Assembly (NCBI RefSeq): GCF_020360975.1
Contig: NW_025408668.1
Coordinates: 7,688,001 to 7,752,000, forward strand
DNA length: 64,000 nt
Direction of reading: 5' to 3'
Source: Hirsutella rhossiliensis
Taxonomy: Eukaryota > Ascomycota > Sordariomycetes > Hypocreales > Ophiocordycipitaceae
The notes beneath the pieces are model-generated. The model searched no databases and was not told the DNA's origin. It saw only the letters and a program-made list of their open reading frames with translations. A program made the position numbers and the translations under genes. Position 1 is the stretch's first letter; each line of letters opens with the position of its first letter. Positions 31,032-43,900 of this stretch are shown here, piece by piece.

Positions 31032-34000
31032 AACACGAAGGCGCTGCTCTGCTCCCTTGCCGGGATCCAGGAGCCCGTCGCCCCTCTCTCCTCCACCTTA
31101 GTCATGCACGCATGGCACCCACACACTCCCAGTGTAGCGTTTTGCTACCACCACTGTTTCGTGGATCCCATGGCAAGGATGCGGCTGCCGACGAGGCAAA
31201 AGCAAGCAAGGAAGCCCCGGTCACGGGCAAGTAATTCAACGCGCACGCGCGCGAATTCTGACCTGCAACAGACTGATGGCGGAACACAACGTGGACGCAT
31301 GTGAGACGGCAGCCTTTGCTAAAGAGCTAAAGGCGCTAAAGGAGTGCCAGCAGTGGGCGGGAATGCGGAGGGTGACACGAATGCTCAGCCTTTTTAGCGT
31401 AAAGGCACCCCAGAGGCAAGCGAGCACCCCAAGTCCCTGTACCGGGTCCCTGTACCGGGCCCCTTTGCGGTGCGGAGCTGGTGCATTGTACCCGGTACGC
31501 CGGATACAGTCTGCCCTGCGGCACTAGCACTCGGCATCACGAAGCGGCTTGTGCATGCTGCACCGCGGCGCATTGCATTGAGCCGTGATATTGGGAAATG
31601 TCTGACACCGTCGGTCTTCTCTCTCTCGTGTTTTTTTTTGTTCTTTCCTCGCGCTTTGTTTCTTTGTCCCTCTGTCGGGCGAGTGAGTGAGTGTCCTCGA
31701 ACCGACCTCGACGGGTCGCGGCAGCCAATCATGGCGTCCGGCCGATACATGTGGGCGTAGGTAGGTAGTTTGTGGGTACAGTCCCAGTATCCGGTGTCCA
31801 GGGCATGTACGTACCGACACGCGGGCGGTACACTTTCAGGGGGCGGCGAGGTACACGGTACATGAGTCTCCACCGGCTTCTCCTCCTGCTTTTCATGTGC
31901 GCTCGATCCAGAGGTTGCCGAACGGCGCTTTTCCTTTTTGCTCATGACTCTTCTGCGCGCACTGCTCGAGGCTCGGTATAGCCTCATGTACTCTGTATGG
32001 CGGCGTGCTTTGCAAAGAGTAATGGCCGGCCTGCTATTACCATATGCAGTGTGTTATGCCGATGCGATATAAATAGACGTTCAGCATGCCATTCCATGTC
32101 ACCCTGCGACGGCTTCACGCTGCATGCATACGTCAGTTGCAAGTAAGTGTGGTGTCAGTGGCCGATCATGGGAGGAGTCGTGCGCAGGCTGCTATGTGAC
32201 GTGACGTGACGTGCCCAGATATGCCCAGACACGCAGAACTTCGGATCCAGCGGACGAGGACATACGAGCCAATATCACGAGCCACAACCACGCGCAGTCG
32301 GTCGGTTTGCTCATCGGCCGCGTGGCCGGCCGGCCGGTCGCAAACGGAGTCATTGTTGGACGACTGGCGACATCCAAAGGCATACATAACTTAAATACAT
32401 ACATACACGCATCCATACCGTGTAAGAGCCCCCATACTGTGTGCGCAGGAGGCATCTCGCCAATCTCCATTGTTCTGTCCGCTGTACGTACTATCAGGTA
32501 CGTAGTATGTGTATCATGTTCATTCCATCGACCTTTTGTCCGAGAGTACCGAGTACAGACAGACAGACGACGGACGGGTGGATACCTCTTCTTCCCCTGG
32601 TGAACCGGCAAACTTTTGTGGTTTCTTCTTTCTTCAATCTCGCTCAGCACCCAGTCAAGACGCAGCAGCGGTCTCCCCTTTGTTGGCCCTCGACGGCATT
32701 CGGACTCGAGCCCAATGTCCGAACAGGGTGAGAAAAAAAAGTTTTCTCGTCGCACAGACGACAGACAGCCTCCGTATACATGCGCAAGTTCAAAGTGGTG
32801 ATGTGATTGTGCGAGCTGCGCCACGCCGTCTATTTTTGCCGCCCGAGACCCGCGGGACCTGCTTTTGGTGTGACCAACGCCTGTGCATGACCCTCTCCAG
32901 CACCTTGTTTATGCTTTACAGTATCCGTACCCTTTTAACTTAATTATCCATCTTCTTTTTCTACTTCTCGCGCAACCCATGAACCATATCGGGGAGCCAC
33001 CTCATTTCCCCCTGCTCCTCCTCCACACACTCCCCCCTTTTTTCCTTCTTTTTTCGAGGAGTAAGATACTGTACGGAGTACAGGTAGTTTGCTGCGAGAA
33101 CGAGGGATATACAGTACCTAGCGGTCCTGTCCTCACAACGATTTGCCCTCCCTCATTACTAATAAATACTCGTATATGCGTGCAATTCGTGCCGCATGTG
33201 CCCTCTCCACACAGTCCTGTCCTACCTAATTATGTCCATGGCCTATAGCCGCGAGCCTGAGCCTCACGTGGGGCCGCCCGCCACCTGGCCAGGTACCTCG
33301 TACCTCTTTCCTCTGTCCTCTGTCCGCCGTCATGGAGAGAGCACGTGACGCAGTATAATGCACATCCTGGGAGAGCTGACCCGACCCGACCCGAGCTAAG
33401 CTGCTTTGGGGGTCTGTGCTGCTTGCTTCATCCCATGCTGCCCTTGCACGACTCCACTGCCTCTTCGGCTCTTGACTGATTCGAATGTCCATTGTAATTT
33501 AGTTCATGCTTCTAGAATGCAAATGTCGGGCCTGTCCGGAGTAAGCTTGTCCCGGCGACTATCCGTACAAGGTGCCGTCGTCCATGTCGCTCCGCATTTG
33601 TATGGGCCAGGGTCCAGGGTAGCCAGCTTTCTTTTGACAACCGGGGCGTCTGAGACCACACACACACAACTTGATACACTGGTGGGCAGCATTCTGCTAC
33701 AGTAATTGACATCGTTGACTCAAGAGTAACGGAAATGACTGAACGGCAGCCTCCCCATGCGACCTCGGTTGACCATGACGCGCGGCAGAAACCACCTCGC
33801 CTAGGTATCCGAGGGCGAAGAGGTAAGAGCTGGTGGCGGCAACTGTTTTACCATGTCCGCAAGGGCCGGGCTGCTGGCCTGGAGATGCCGGGAGGAAAGT
33901 GGTACTGTCTTCCGAGCCGTCGCCATGGACACGAGAACGCACAAGGCGGAAACACCAATCGTCTCTGACTGGCCGGGGCGGAGAGTACCGAGTCCGTGGT

Positions 34001-36795
34001 TGGTGAAATGTCAGCCTTCTAGCTAGTAGTCACTTTGCTCCCAAACGACGTAGAATGTACGGGCTGTGAGAAGGGGGTCCTTCACTTGCTTTGTTACACG
34101 GTAATCAGTCCGTATTACACGTGGAGGTAGAGCCGCCGCAGCACCGCAAGGCTGACACGCTCAAAGAATCACGACGCAACAAGCTATTGCCCAACGGCAC
34201 CGCGCGGAATATATACACTTCGACGACTACATTTGGGGCCACCGAGGGTAAAGCCCCGATCTTTCAGGGACATAACTGACGCCGGCCTCGATGAGCGTGT
34301 CTGGGGCCTGCTCGTCCCCGCACTCGCGTATAAAGGCCCCGAGGATGTCTTACCTGCCCCCGGTTATCGCCGGCGGTTAAGGTGGAATTCACCGTAGGCA
34401 ATGTAGAGTTTACCATGGGCAAGGTGCGATTCTCTGCTGGTATGGCGGACGGGGTCGCCGCCGTAGTAAGCTATCCGAGCGTTGAGATGGATAGACGAAC
34501 TATGGCGCTGGTGATAACTAAAAGTTGTGTCGTTATAGTGAGTTTAGCAAGAGAGGTTGAGTGAGTTGGAGGCTTAAAGAGTGATAAGATGTAATAAATG
34601 ATGAATTTTCTTCAATATCGCTCTATCAACGGAATACCATAGTATATATATCTAGACATATTTAATGATAACTCGCAATAGGCATTGAATAGCCCTGTTT
34701 TATCATTCTTCGATAGGTGTTTGCTATGTTGTGTCGTCTTTTTGGATATAGGACCCTTGATTTTAAAGAGACCCCAGATGCACAGATATTATATACTTTG
34801 TCATCTAGGTGTAGAACTTGCGTGGCTAGGTATGTAATCTCTAGAAAGATATACCAAGGGGCTGCCACACCTAAGACAGGACCGATGGTATCGCTCTCGA
34901 CAACTCCCATCTCTACAATACAAGACGGCGCGTAGCTCCTTATGTTTCTTGGTACCCCTCGGTGCGAACAACGGAAGTTTCTGATACAAAGAGGAAGTAC
35001 GAGAGCCAAGTAGAACGTAGCTAGCTCCTCAATATTATTACTACTGCCCGAATAACTCTATAAGGGGGGGGTTTGTAACCTCGAGGAGCTACCTGTATCA
35101 AGGTGCAATCCCTCGTAGCGAGTAGTTCAAGTATACGCAAGCCGCTTGCTTAAGTTCACCTCCTATAATAATGCTCTACCTTGGCACTGTTACCTGGAGC
35201 ACGTGTTTATCTAGGAGATCTCCGGCACATGTGTTATTCTGTAACAATTACCCATCCTTGAGAAACAGCCCGCCCTGAGGAGTCCTTAATATTCCTCCTT
35301 CTCTATAGCCTACTGTCAGCATTACCAATACTTCAACTATTCTGCACCAGCATTGTATCTGTTCCAAGGTCGAGCGGCCATCTTTTCCATGCTTGCGTAG
35401 CCATCGCCGTCTTCTTGACAAATCCTCCACAGTCCTCTTCTTGTACCTCGTAGCCGTCAGAGCCCGTCAGGGCAGCTCTTACAGTCGGGCTATCCGTCAA
35501 GTCAAGGCGCGAATCAGGGTCCTTAATGCGGTCTGTTGCCGCCGGTGGATTGGTCCGAGCCAGCTGTAGGAACTCATCAATTCAGTAAAAGTACGACACA
35601 AACGTTACATTCAATCAATATACAATGGTTATGCGGTAGTTCATCTCGCTCTTGCAGCGGGATACGCCGACACCGAGGTAGCCAGTTGTCTTGAGTCAAG
35701 ACGCAAGTAAATGCAGACATCTGCCAAGGGTACAAGGTATAGATTCGAGATGCCCGAGGGAGTGACTCGTCAATAAGACAAGAAACAGGGCGTATACTGA
35801 AGCCCCGTCGGCGGCAGTGGTCCCGTTACGTGCGCCGCGGGCCGAGTCCCCAGCACCTGCAGATCCCGTCGCATCTGCAGTCTCCACCATCCATCCATTC
35901 TGCAGACTGAGACGCAGGCATATTGGAACGTGCCGTGTTCCACTCTGTTTAGTGACGCCCATCCCATCCATCCGTCTGCCAACCTTGACTCTTTGAACCC
36001 GGACTTCCCCCAAGAGAGAGCCCTGCTCGTCGATTCCCGGGGACTGTGCTCCGTCACCCTCCCGAGCAACCGGCCACGTAGCCGTCGACACCCAAGGCTA
36101 GAAGAGAGAGACTCTGTCGCACGCCCCCCTGCAACCCAACCCAACCCCGGCCGCGGGACGATATAAGACGCCAGCCGGGGCCCTCGTTGTCCTCATCCGG
36201 CGTCTTCCCCACAAACCGCTCCAAAGCCATGTCCGCCCGCTCTGCAGAGAAGTCGGAACCAGTCCCAGACGCGAAACCGAATAGGCACCCATGGCGACGG
36301 CAGCCCCTCGGGCAAAGGCGTCATCTCTCTTTCAACATGGAGGAAAGACGTTGGCCGAGTCACCTGACCGGCTCCTTAGATAAGATGCAGGACAAAATCG
36401 GTCAAGGCCAGGGTCCCCATTGGCTACCTGCCATGGGGTCCCGGCCCCCCTGCAGCCAATCAGACCCCCGGCTCTCACCGAAACCCGCCAGTAGCGGCAC
36501 CGTGTAAGTGACGAGGCACTGCAGAGCCTCCTCTCCTCCCCCCCAAACCATGGAATTATATTTCCCTTGTGTCAGGCAAAGTCGACGGAACCCGATATTT
36601 CTTACACAAAGGACCTGGGTGCAAAGCATTGGGCATCTTTTCCACCCAATTTTTGTTTTATTGTGCCGCCTGCCCAAAAAAAATAATACTCTCCAGACAA
36701 ACACCCGGGGGGTAAGGTTCGATTCGCCCAACGCAGGTGCTAGCCAAGGTCCCACCGCATCCCCGTGACTTACACCGAGAAAGACAATATCAATC
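29853..36795. other. Long gene-free stretch (6.9 kb)
   Basis: No gene is supported. The left part (to about 31 kb) is GC-rich and holds a (CAG)10 run. From 31 to 34 kb there are many short TACGTAC and GGTACC strings and TACGGAGTA motifs (about 30,479 and 33,072). From 34.5 to 35.7 kb the sequence is AT-richer and contains no recognisable domain; it may be a degraded element. The 36.0-36.8 kb part is likely promoter and leader of the Zn2Cys6 gene. Confidence 0.5.
30999..31031. repeat. (CAG)10 CAA microsatellite
   Basis: Ten CAG units followed by CAA. It is intergenic in this annotation. On the minus strand it produces a poly-Leu open stretch that I consider spurious. Confidence 0.9.
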
Positions 36796-38942
36796 ATGGA
36801 CGAGCCAGAAAACCCCCGGCTTCCCTCCTCCTCCCCGGCCCTGGAAGATCTCTTTGACAGGTTCTTCGACTGGCCTGCCTTCTCCGCTGGCCCCCAGCCG
36901 CTCGTCAAGGCTGCCTCCAGCCAGTATCCCGGCTCCCCCCCGGCCGCCCCGGAGGACCTGTCTGCCCTCGTCACCGGCTTTTCCGCTTCTCTCCTGGACC
37001 ACCACCTCTCCCTCGACGACCTCGGCACGGGCCTCATCAGGATGAGGACCTTTGACGAGGCCGCCGCCGGCTCCGACTACTCGGGCCAGACCACTCCGGA
37101 GCTCATCCAGGGAGGGAGCACCTCGCCCTCGGACCACTCCGGCTCCTTGCTCCCGGACCAGCCCGAGGACTCCCATCACCGCCCCCACGTCACTCTCCGC
37201 GAGGCCCAGGCCCACGACGACGAATGGACCTACCCGCAGACGGAGCCGGCGACCAAGGCTGCCCCCCGCCGGTACCCGCCGCACATCCATGTCCAGGGAG
37301 ACCAGCCCGGGAGCCTGGCAGGCGCCCAAGCGGCGGCTGGCCAGAAGCGCCGCCGATCTGGCAGCGACGCGGAGAAGAGGCAGCGGCAGCTGGTCGACCC
37401 GGTCCAGACGGCGGACGTCCGCAAGAGTGGAGCATGCCTGCCGTGCCGAGTGACCAAGACTCGTGTAAGACACATCCCGCTGTCTGTACGCCCTGGGCTT
37501 CGAAGCTGACAGCCACTTCCAGTGCCATGAGAGCGGTGTGTGTCCTAGTTGCAGGAAGGCGTTTCCAAACCACTCTCACCTGGTCTGTACTCGTATCACC
37601 CCTGCCATGGCGTGGCCGATTGCAACCCACGGTCCAGGTAAGCCCACAGCCTCTCACTTGCTACCCCTGATTCACCTCCCGTTTCATCTCAGCGGTTTCG
37701 ATATTGACCTTTCCCTTCTTTCCGCGTACCAGATGTGTGGTCGAGGAACGCCAGACAAGAGGAGAAACTGTGCTCTTGCCCTCGAAAACACATTGGCAAG
37801 CCCAAGGAGATCGCCATCTTTCTGACCAAGGACACAACCTCGCCGGCCTTGCTGGCCACGGTGCAGCCGTACACATCCAATGACGACCGGGACGAGACTG
37901 TCAACCCGAGCAAGGCCGACTTCCCCCGCGACCACGTCCCGAGCTATGAGACGCTGCAGAGCTGGGTCGAGGGCCAGATCAGGAGAGAGCAGAAACCCGA
38001 CTTTGCCCAGACGCTGCAGAGGTTCCTGCTCGCCTATTCCGAGGGCGGCCGCAGTCTCCCCAAAGTATGCAGCCGCAGCTTGTTCTTGAGCCGTCCCCAG
38101 TGGGCTAACCGCAGTTCAGCACGATCTTGTCGAAAACGTTCATAAAATGAGCTGCTTCTTCAGGATTTGGAGAATGTCGTCCTTTTGGTGTCGAGATCCC
38201 ACCAACAGGATCGCGAATCTGCCCCTGTCCGTGCAAGCGCGGTTGAGGAACATTGCCCGGGAGGCTCTCAAATCGCTCGAGTACAGAGTGCTCAAGAGCC
38301 TCGATGACTGCCTTGGCCAGCACGCCCAGCCACAGCCTGCGGAGAAGATGGCCGTCTGGGCTTGTCTGTGGCAGCTCATCCTCATGTATCGTGACCTCTT
38401 GACTGCGTGCAAGGCCAAGATTACTCGCCTAACCAGGGAGGGGGGCGAAGATGCTCACGACGGTACGTTAATGGATATGGGAGACAACGAAGGGGAAGCT
38501 GACAACGGCATAGTCAATCCGTACATGGACTATTATAGACAACTTGCCGACACTTACTTTCCGCTCGTGGCCATCTTCTATCATTACCAGTTTCGCACCA
38601 AGAAAAGCCTGGACCTATCCCTTGACTGGCTCGAGGCTGGCCTGGCCGCTGGGCAGGCCCTCAAGAAGAGGGCCGAGATTCGTCGTCTCGGTCAGCAGCT
38701 GTTGGATGCCAGAAAGGACATGTGTGAGTCCTCTGGGGAGTGCACGCACGGCGTTGCTGATGGAGTCGATCGCGCGCTGACTCTTGATAGACCAAGCCCT
38801 CCAATCCTCCAAGGATGATGGCGACTGCCTTTTGCGCGTGCTCGTGGTAGATCACGAGTTGAAAAAGCTGACCGCTCGGAGGCGGGCGCCAAAGGACGTG
38901 GCAAAAGCCAAGGGGTCCAGGAATCACGCCGCGGAAAATTGA
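36796..38942 (+). CDS. Zn2Cys6 transcription factor
   Basis: Five exons, 36796-37464, 37523-37637, 37733-38064, 38120-38723 and 38791-38942, give 623 residues; all phases agree. The zinc cluster is Cys214-x2-Cys217-x6-Cys224-x5-Cys230-x2-Cys233-x11-Cys245, and the first intron falls between Arg223 and Cys224. Basic KRRR (near 190) precedes it. Such proteins bind CGG-type DNA sites in the nucleus and regulate transcription. The 213-residue N-terminal part is acidic and Pro/Ser-rich and could be an activation region. The C-terminal half is helical (for example 'MAVWACLWQLILMYRDLL') and ends with the basic 'KLTARRRAPKDVAKAKGSR'. The target pathway cannot be told. It is convergent with rtg2. Confidence 0.88.
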
Positions 38943-39113
38943 AGCTGTCAAATGAATGCTCCGGGCAACATTGGGCTGTCTGCGTCACTGTACAGTAGAA
39001 CTTTGGCTGGCGGAACTTGACTGTAACAGTCTCGACGAAAACGACTTTTTATGATTCTTTACGGCCTTATCTTTGGGTTGGCAGGGGGCTGGGCGAGGTT
39101 TAACGTACAATCA
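38943..39113. other. Convergent 3' spacer
   Basis: 171 bp between the stop codons of the Zn2Cys6 gene and rtg2; both 3' ends must lie here, so overlapping 3' UTRs are likely. Confidence 0.5.
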
Positions 39114-40941
39114 TTATGAGAGGGCGGCAAATTGAGCGATGACTTTGAAAGTGTGCCTTGTTTCCTTTCTGCTCATGGTCGACTCGAAGCTGTCGGCAAG
39201 TCCTTCCGTGTCGACGAATTCGGCGCAGGCGGAAGCGACGCCAATCTTCAGCACAATCTTGTCCCTTTTGCCTTTGTTACCTGGAACCCTGTGCGTGTCA
39301 AAACTAATTCCAAGCGCCGTTAGCACAGCTCGGGCTGTTTCCCACGATGTTGGCAGGATCTTACCGGACAGTGTCCAGGAGATGGCGAGCGTCCTGGGGC
39401 ATGACAGGGAACAGGGAAGCAAGGATGCTGGAGACGGCGCCGACGTAGATGGCCCAGAAGGAGGCGTCTTCATGGTGACTGTCGGCAACACGACGCAACC
39501 CCTGAAACAGCCGAGCATCGGCGGGGCACAAATGACATGCCCATCTCGCGCAAGCGCTCAGGCCGAGAACAGCGCGGACGAGGTGTGTGAGGCCCGGGCT
39601 TTCCGAGTCGCGGACGATGGAAGTGTGCAGGGCAAAGGCGGAATTGGCATCCGCGCCGTGCCCGGCCCGGTCCCAAATTTCCCGGACGAGGAGTGGCCCC
39701 AGGCCGAGACTGAAGATGGTGGGCACGCCGGATGATGCCAGCCCTGCCGGCAGGGCTGCCGACAGGAGATGCAGCGCCGCATCAAACGGCTTCCTCTCAG
39801 CCTGGGACACCGGGGATAGGACGTCGAGCGGGTTGCTCTCCCGGATGTGCAAAGGGAGCTTCATCATCAAAACGCCCTGTCTGTTAGATCCGCCGCAAAA
39901 GGTGACACGGCCGAGGTTGGGCACGGCGGCAACGAAAGCGTCAATGACGGCGACAATGGCCGGGAATTGGCGGCGGCGTCGCTTGGACAAGCCAAAGATT
40001 TTGCCGTCGTACTCTTCATTTACACGGCTCATCTCGGCCGTCTGGCAGAAGAAGCGGCACGGGGCCGAGTAGCCGTTGGTCGAGGAGAGGGGATAGGGGG
40101 ATATGGCGTCGTTGTGCATCAGCATGCTGCCGTAGCCTCGGAAGCCTCCGCCACACATGTAGACGTTGACAACGGCGCCCTCGTCGCCTCTTTCGTGAGC
40201 GTTATTGATGGCCTGCAGCGCGGGAAACTTGGCGCCTAAGTTTGCATATATCTGCCGGATGCCGCCGTGGAGCTTCCCGATCTCCTTGTCCTGCACCTCG
40301 TCGGGCTCTTCATCGAGAATGCGCATCAGCCTTGCGGCGCCATAGGGCAGGCTCTCTCCGGCAGCGGCCGCGTCCATTTCATAGAGGTCACCGTCGGTAT
40401 CGACCCAGGTCATCTGCACGCTGCCGCCGCCCAGATCCAGGAACAGGGCACCGCCCCTGACGTCGACCAGGCCACTTCTCGACCCCATGACGGCGCCAAA
40501 GAGGGTCTCGACGGGCGGGTCAAGCACCTGGACTCGGAGGCCGTCTGTGGCCGCAGCAATGGCGTCAAGCATCTGGGCGGCGTTGGCGGCGCGGCGCATG
40601 GCCTCGGTGGCCAGGATGGCCATGTTGGCGGGCGGGACTCGATGCATCAGAGCCAGTTGACGGAACCGCGCAAGGGTGGACGAGACAGCTTCTATGGTGG
40701 CTTGGGGGAAATCGTGACCGGAAGGCGAGGAAGCCAGGGCATCGTAGAGGGAAATGGCGGCGCGCGTGGTGTAGACGGGCATGAGGAGGCGGGTCTTTGG
40801 GGGCGCCAGCGAGGAGATGGAGAAGCGGATTCCATTGCTGCCCATGTCCACGACGGCATGCAAGTGGTTCTCGTCGTCGGGCCGCCACTGCGGCAACTGC
40901 TCGGAGAGGTTGTCGAGGGTGATGAGGTTGGCGGGATCCAT
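39114..40941 (-). CDS. rtg2: Retrograde regulation protein 2, Ppx/GppA fold
   Basis: Two exons, 40941-39365 and 39303-39114, give 588 residues. The intron (GTAAGA...ATTAG, 61 bp, branch-like GCTAAC) joins 'DTVR' to 'FDTHRVPGNKGK' in phase 2. The Ppx/GppA phosphate-binding motifs are DMGSNGIRF at 32-40 and DLGGGS at 169-174. In yeast Rtg2 senses mitochondrial dysfunction and releases the Rtg1/Rtg3 factors from inhibition; it acts in the cytoplasm. In filamentous fungi the role is less studied. The start MDPANLITLDNL is the typical Rtg2 N-terminus; the frame is open further upstream but without conservation. The C-terminal 'KIGVASACAEFVDTEGL' is characteristic of the fungal family. Confidence 0.9.
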
Positions 40942-43900
40942 GGCGATGGGGTGTTGAGCAAAGTCGTCCCAACCACGGGTGGCGCCGAAGCCAACAACAA
41001 CAACGACGGGTAATAAATACAAACTCAAAGGTTGGATGGATCCGCCGTCGATGAACGCATCAGAGGAGCTGCGGGCGGAGGGGCGGGTGGAGGAGGAGCC
41101 GCATCGGAGATGCTCTGGTTGGCATTTCAGGCGCTGCACAGGCCGGCAAGCAGGGTTCGCTGTCAGATGGATCCCGGCATCATCGTCGCACGACCAACAG
41201 CAACGGGCGACAAGGGCGCGGAGAAAATCGGACTTCCAGGCAGATCAGATTGATGGAAGTACGTATGTAACTTACGGAGGAATCCCACACGGGGAACGAA
41301 GCCCCGCCTCCATGGTCACGTTACTCGAGACACCTGGTTTACCGTATGTGGCGAAGGCCTCGCTCGATGTCTATACAAAGAAGGGGACAGAGGCATTTAC
41401 GGACCCGACGAGCACCCTCTCGCTCCTTCGGATGGATCCCCAGATCACCTGCTGCGAACACTCCCGTCATGGTCGTGTTGGTGGCCACAGCACGGCCCGT
41501 TCCATTCCCGGTGCAAGCTGGAAGGAAAGGAAAAACGGAGAGAAGCAGCAGTACTAGCAGGCTGGGGAAAGAAGAAAAGCACGGCGGCGGGTCGGCGCCT
41601 CGACGGTGGGCGGGCGGAATGGGGACCGGGGTTGGCGCGCGGCAGTTGGACCATGGCCATGGTGCCGATGATGGGGGCTCGCGACTCCCTCCGGGCGGGT
41701 GGAGCAGCGTTGGGAATCGATGCACACCGAGGGCCCATGAGGAGGGAGGGTGAGGCGCGGATACGATGCGCGCGCACATCTGTTGCTGCCTCCCTTCCCC
41801 GGTGAAGTGTCTAGCAGCGGGTGGGGTGCCCGCACATGCAGGCATCACGCACTGCACGCAGACAGAGACAGAGACACGCATGCCACGAATCGAACGGGCG
41901 AGGCGGCGCGTCGTGGGCAAGTACACACCTGCGCGGGCCGTTGCTGCGTGTCTCGGCGGGCGGCCAGGCTTGTTGAGCGAGCGGCTGCGACGGGAGCCAG
42001 GCAGAGCGCGCCGTCCCGACGACTACCAATTGTCGGCGGCGGTGCCCAACCAGCTGTCTGCTCGAGTGGCGTCTGCGGATGCTGGGCACGGATGGCGGGC
42101 GGATCGAGGGTGTCCCTTTGTCCCTTTGCTCGTCGGAGCCAGGAGTGGCGAGCGTTGTTTGGTTAGCACAAGCCCGCCCTGCTGAGCTGAAACACACGAC
42201 GAGCCTTCTGTCGTTGATGGCTCTGGCTGGTGGCTCTGGCTCCCCGCCTCGGGGGGCCGTCACGCTGGTCTTGGGTGTGGAATTGACCACTGAAATGCAC
42301 GATGCTGTCCCTCTGCCCGCGCCTCAAGGTGGCACAGAAAAGTCGCAATGTCGCGCAGCAACAGTTCTGCTTGTTGGGCCTGCCGCGTGTCCGTTCGTCG
42401 GCTCTGGGGACCGAACCCAACCACGGATGACGAGGACATGAACCACCCGCCGTCCAACCGATGGGCCACGGCCGGAGGCCCTTGTCCTGCCTGCTGCGGC
42501 GACGAGGGGCGCTCCCCGGATGCATGGATGCATGGATTCCCCTTTTTCCCTTCGGATGGGTGCGAGTACCCAGTATATACTGACTAGGTTTAAGTAGGTA
42601 GTCGGTTGGTGTTTGGCTGTTTGCACTGCTTCCAAGGGCGCTTCGAGCCATGCGCTCGTCCGGTTCTTCTGCCCAAAGAGAAGATTAAAGGAGGGCACAT
42701 GCGCTCAGTACGATATGCGCGAGCAGTCGTGGCTGATCCTTGACAAGCGGACAGGGACGTACGTGGTGGGCTTTGTGGTGTGGTTGAGGACGTACTTGCT
42801 ATCTACCGAAGTACTGTACTTGGTAGCGTGCCGAAAGGTACATTTGCCAGAGTTCTACGGAGTACAGTAATTAAGCCCGGTGCTGGCTGCGTACCTTAGG
42901 TACCTTAGCGAGCTGACGCGCCTCGTTGATGGTACTTGAACAGCGGCTCCAGGAAGGGAAGACCATGGAAGTTCTTGCCGAGCCATTCTCTGTTGTACCG
43001 CCATGTAATTATCTGTACTGGCTTACCCAAAGCAGCTGATCAAGTGATGTACAGACAGTACTGCAGAGACCACCACCCACACCCACCCTCTCTATTTTGT
43101 CGACGAAGCTCGACTTGTCAGAAAATCCTTGCACAAAGGCCTGAGGTACCTCTACATACATGGGCATTTACAGTACGCGGGTAGCCTTGTATCCGCGCGG
43201 AACAAATGCCCATCAAGGGTCTAGATCTCGAGGCGCCAGGTAGTGGCAAGTAGGCAGTACTGCACACTCAGGAGCCAATCACAGGAGCCATGCAGACCCC
43301 CCCTTTTCTCCCTTCCACACCCCGACAACGCGCCCTGGACGCGTAAGCAGACGCGCATATTTCGCGTCTTCTTCATCTTCACTCAACGCGTCGACTCGAA
43401 ACGAAACAATAAGCCTTGTTCCTTCGTTAGCGCCGTCTTGCCTTTGAAGTCATGGATTCGTGTGACACCCCCAGCCCTGCAAACATGTGGTTCAATGGCA
43501 GTCGATGTCCCTGGTGACACTGGAGCGTTGCCACCAGCTTCGTCTGGCGCACGCAGCGACCTGCACGCATGACATATGACATATGCCTCTTGCCTCCCAC
43601 CGCCGTCTTCCGTCCCCCTAGAATCCCGCTTCGCATGCCTCCATTGCGACAAGACTAAACGAGTGAAGCAGGCGACGACGACGACGCGACGAGACGCACG
43701 AACCATGGGTTGCGGTATTTCCGCCCCAATCATCCACCCTTGCTGCCGACTGCGACTCTGGATGCAAGTGCCACATTGACCAGCCTCCCGCCTCTCCGCT
43801 ACTGGCGAGATGACAGCCAGCCGCCGGCGTCAACCCGGGCCCCGGGGGGTGCGAACTGCCACTCACGAGTGCCAGACGGCAAAGGAAACCAGCCAGGGTC

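Noticed and set aside
32192..32824. 210-codon minus-strand frame in the gene-free stretch
   Set aside because: No domain, no splice structure, sequence with repetitive TACGTAC-type spacer; chance frame.
35330..35580. About 80 open codons on the minus strand without ATG
   Set aside because: Length compatible with chance, no recognisable domain, no clear splice sites.
36700..36740. GGTTCGATTC string resembling a tRNA B box
   Set aside because: The flanking bases cannot pair as a T stem and no acceptor stem is found.
36402..37037. 211-codon minus-strand frame over the 5' end of the Zn2Cys6 gene
   Set aside because: Overlaps a well-supported exon antisense; composition artefact.
40267..41013. 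248-codon plus-strand frame
   Set aside because: Antisense to rtg2, no independent support.
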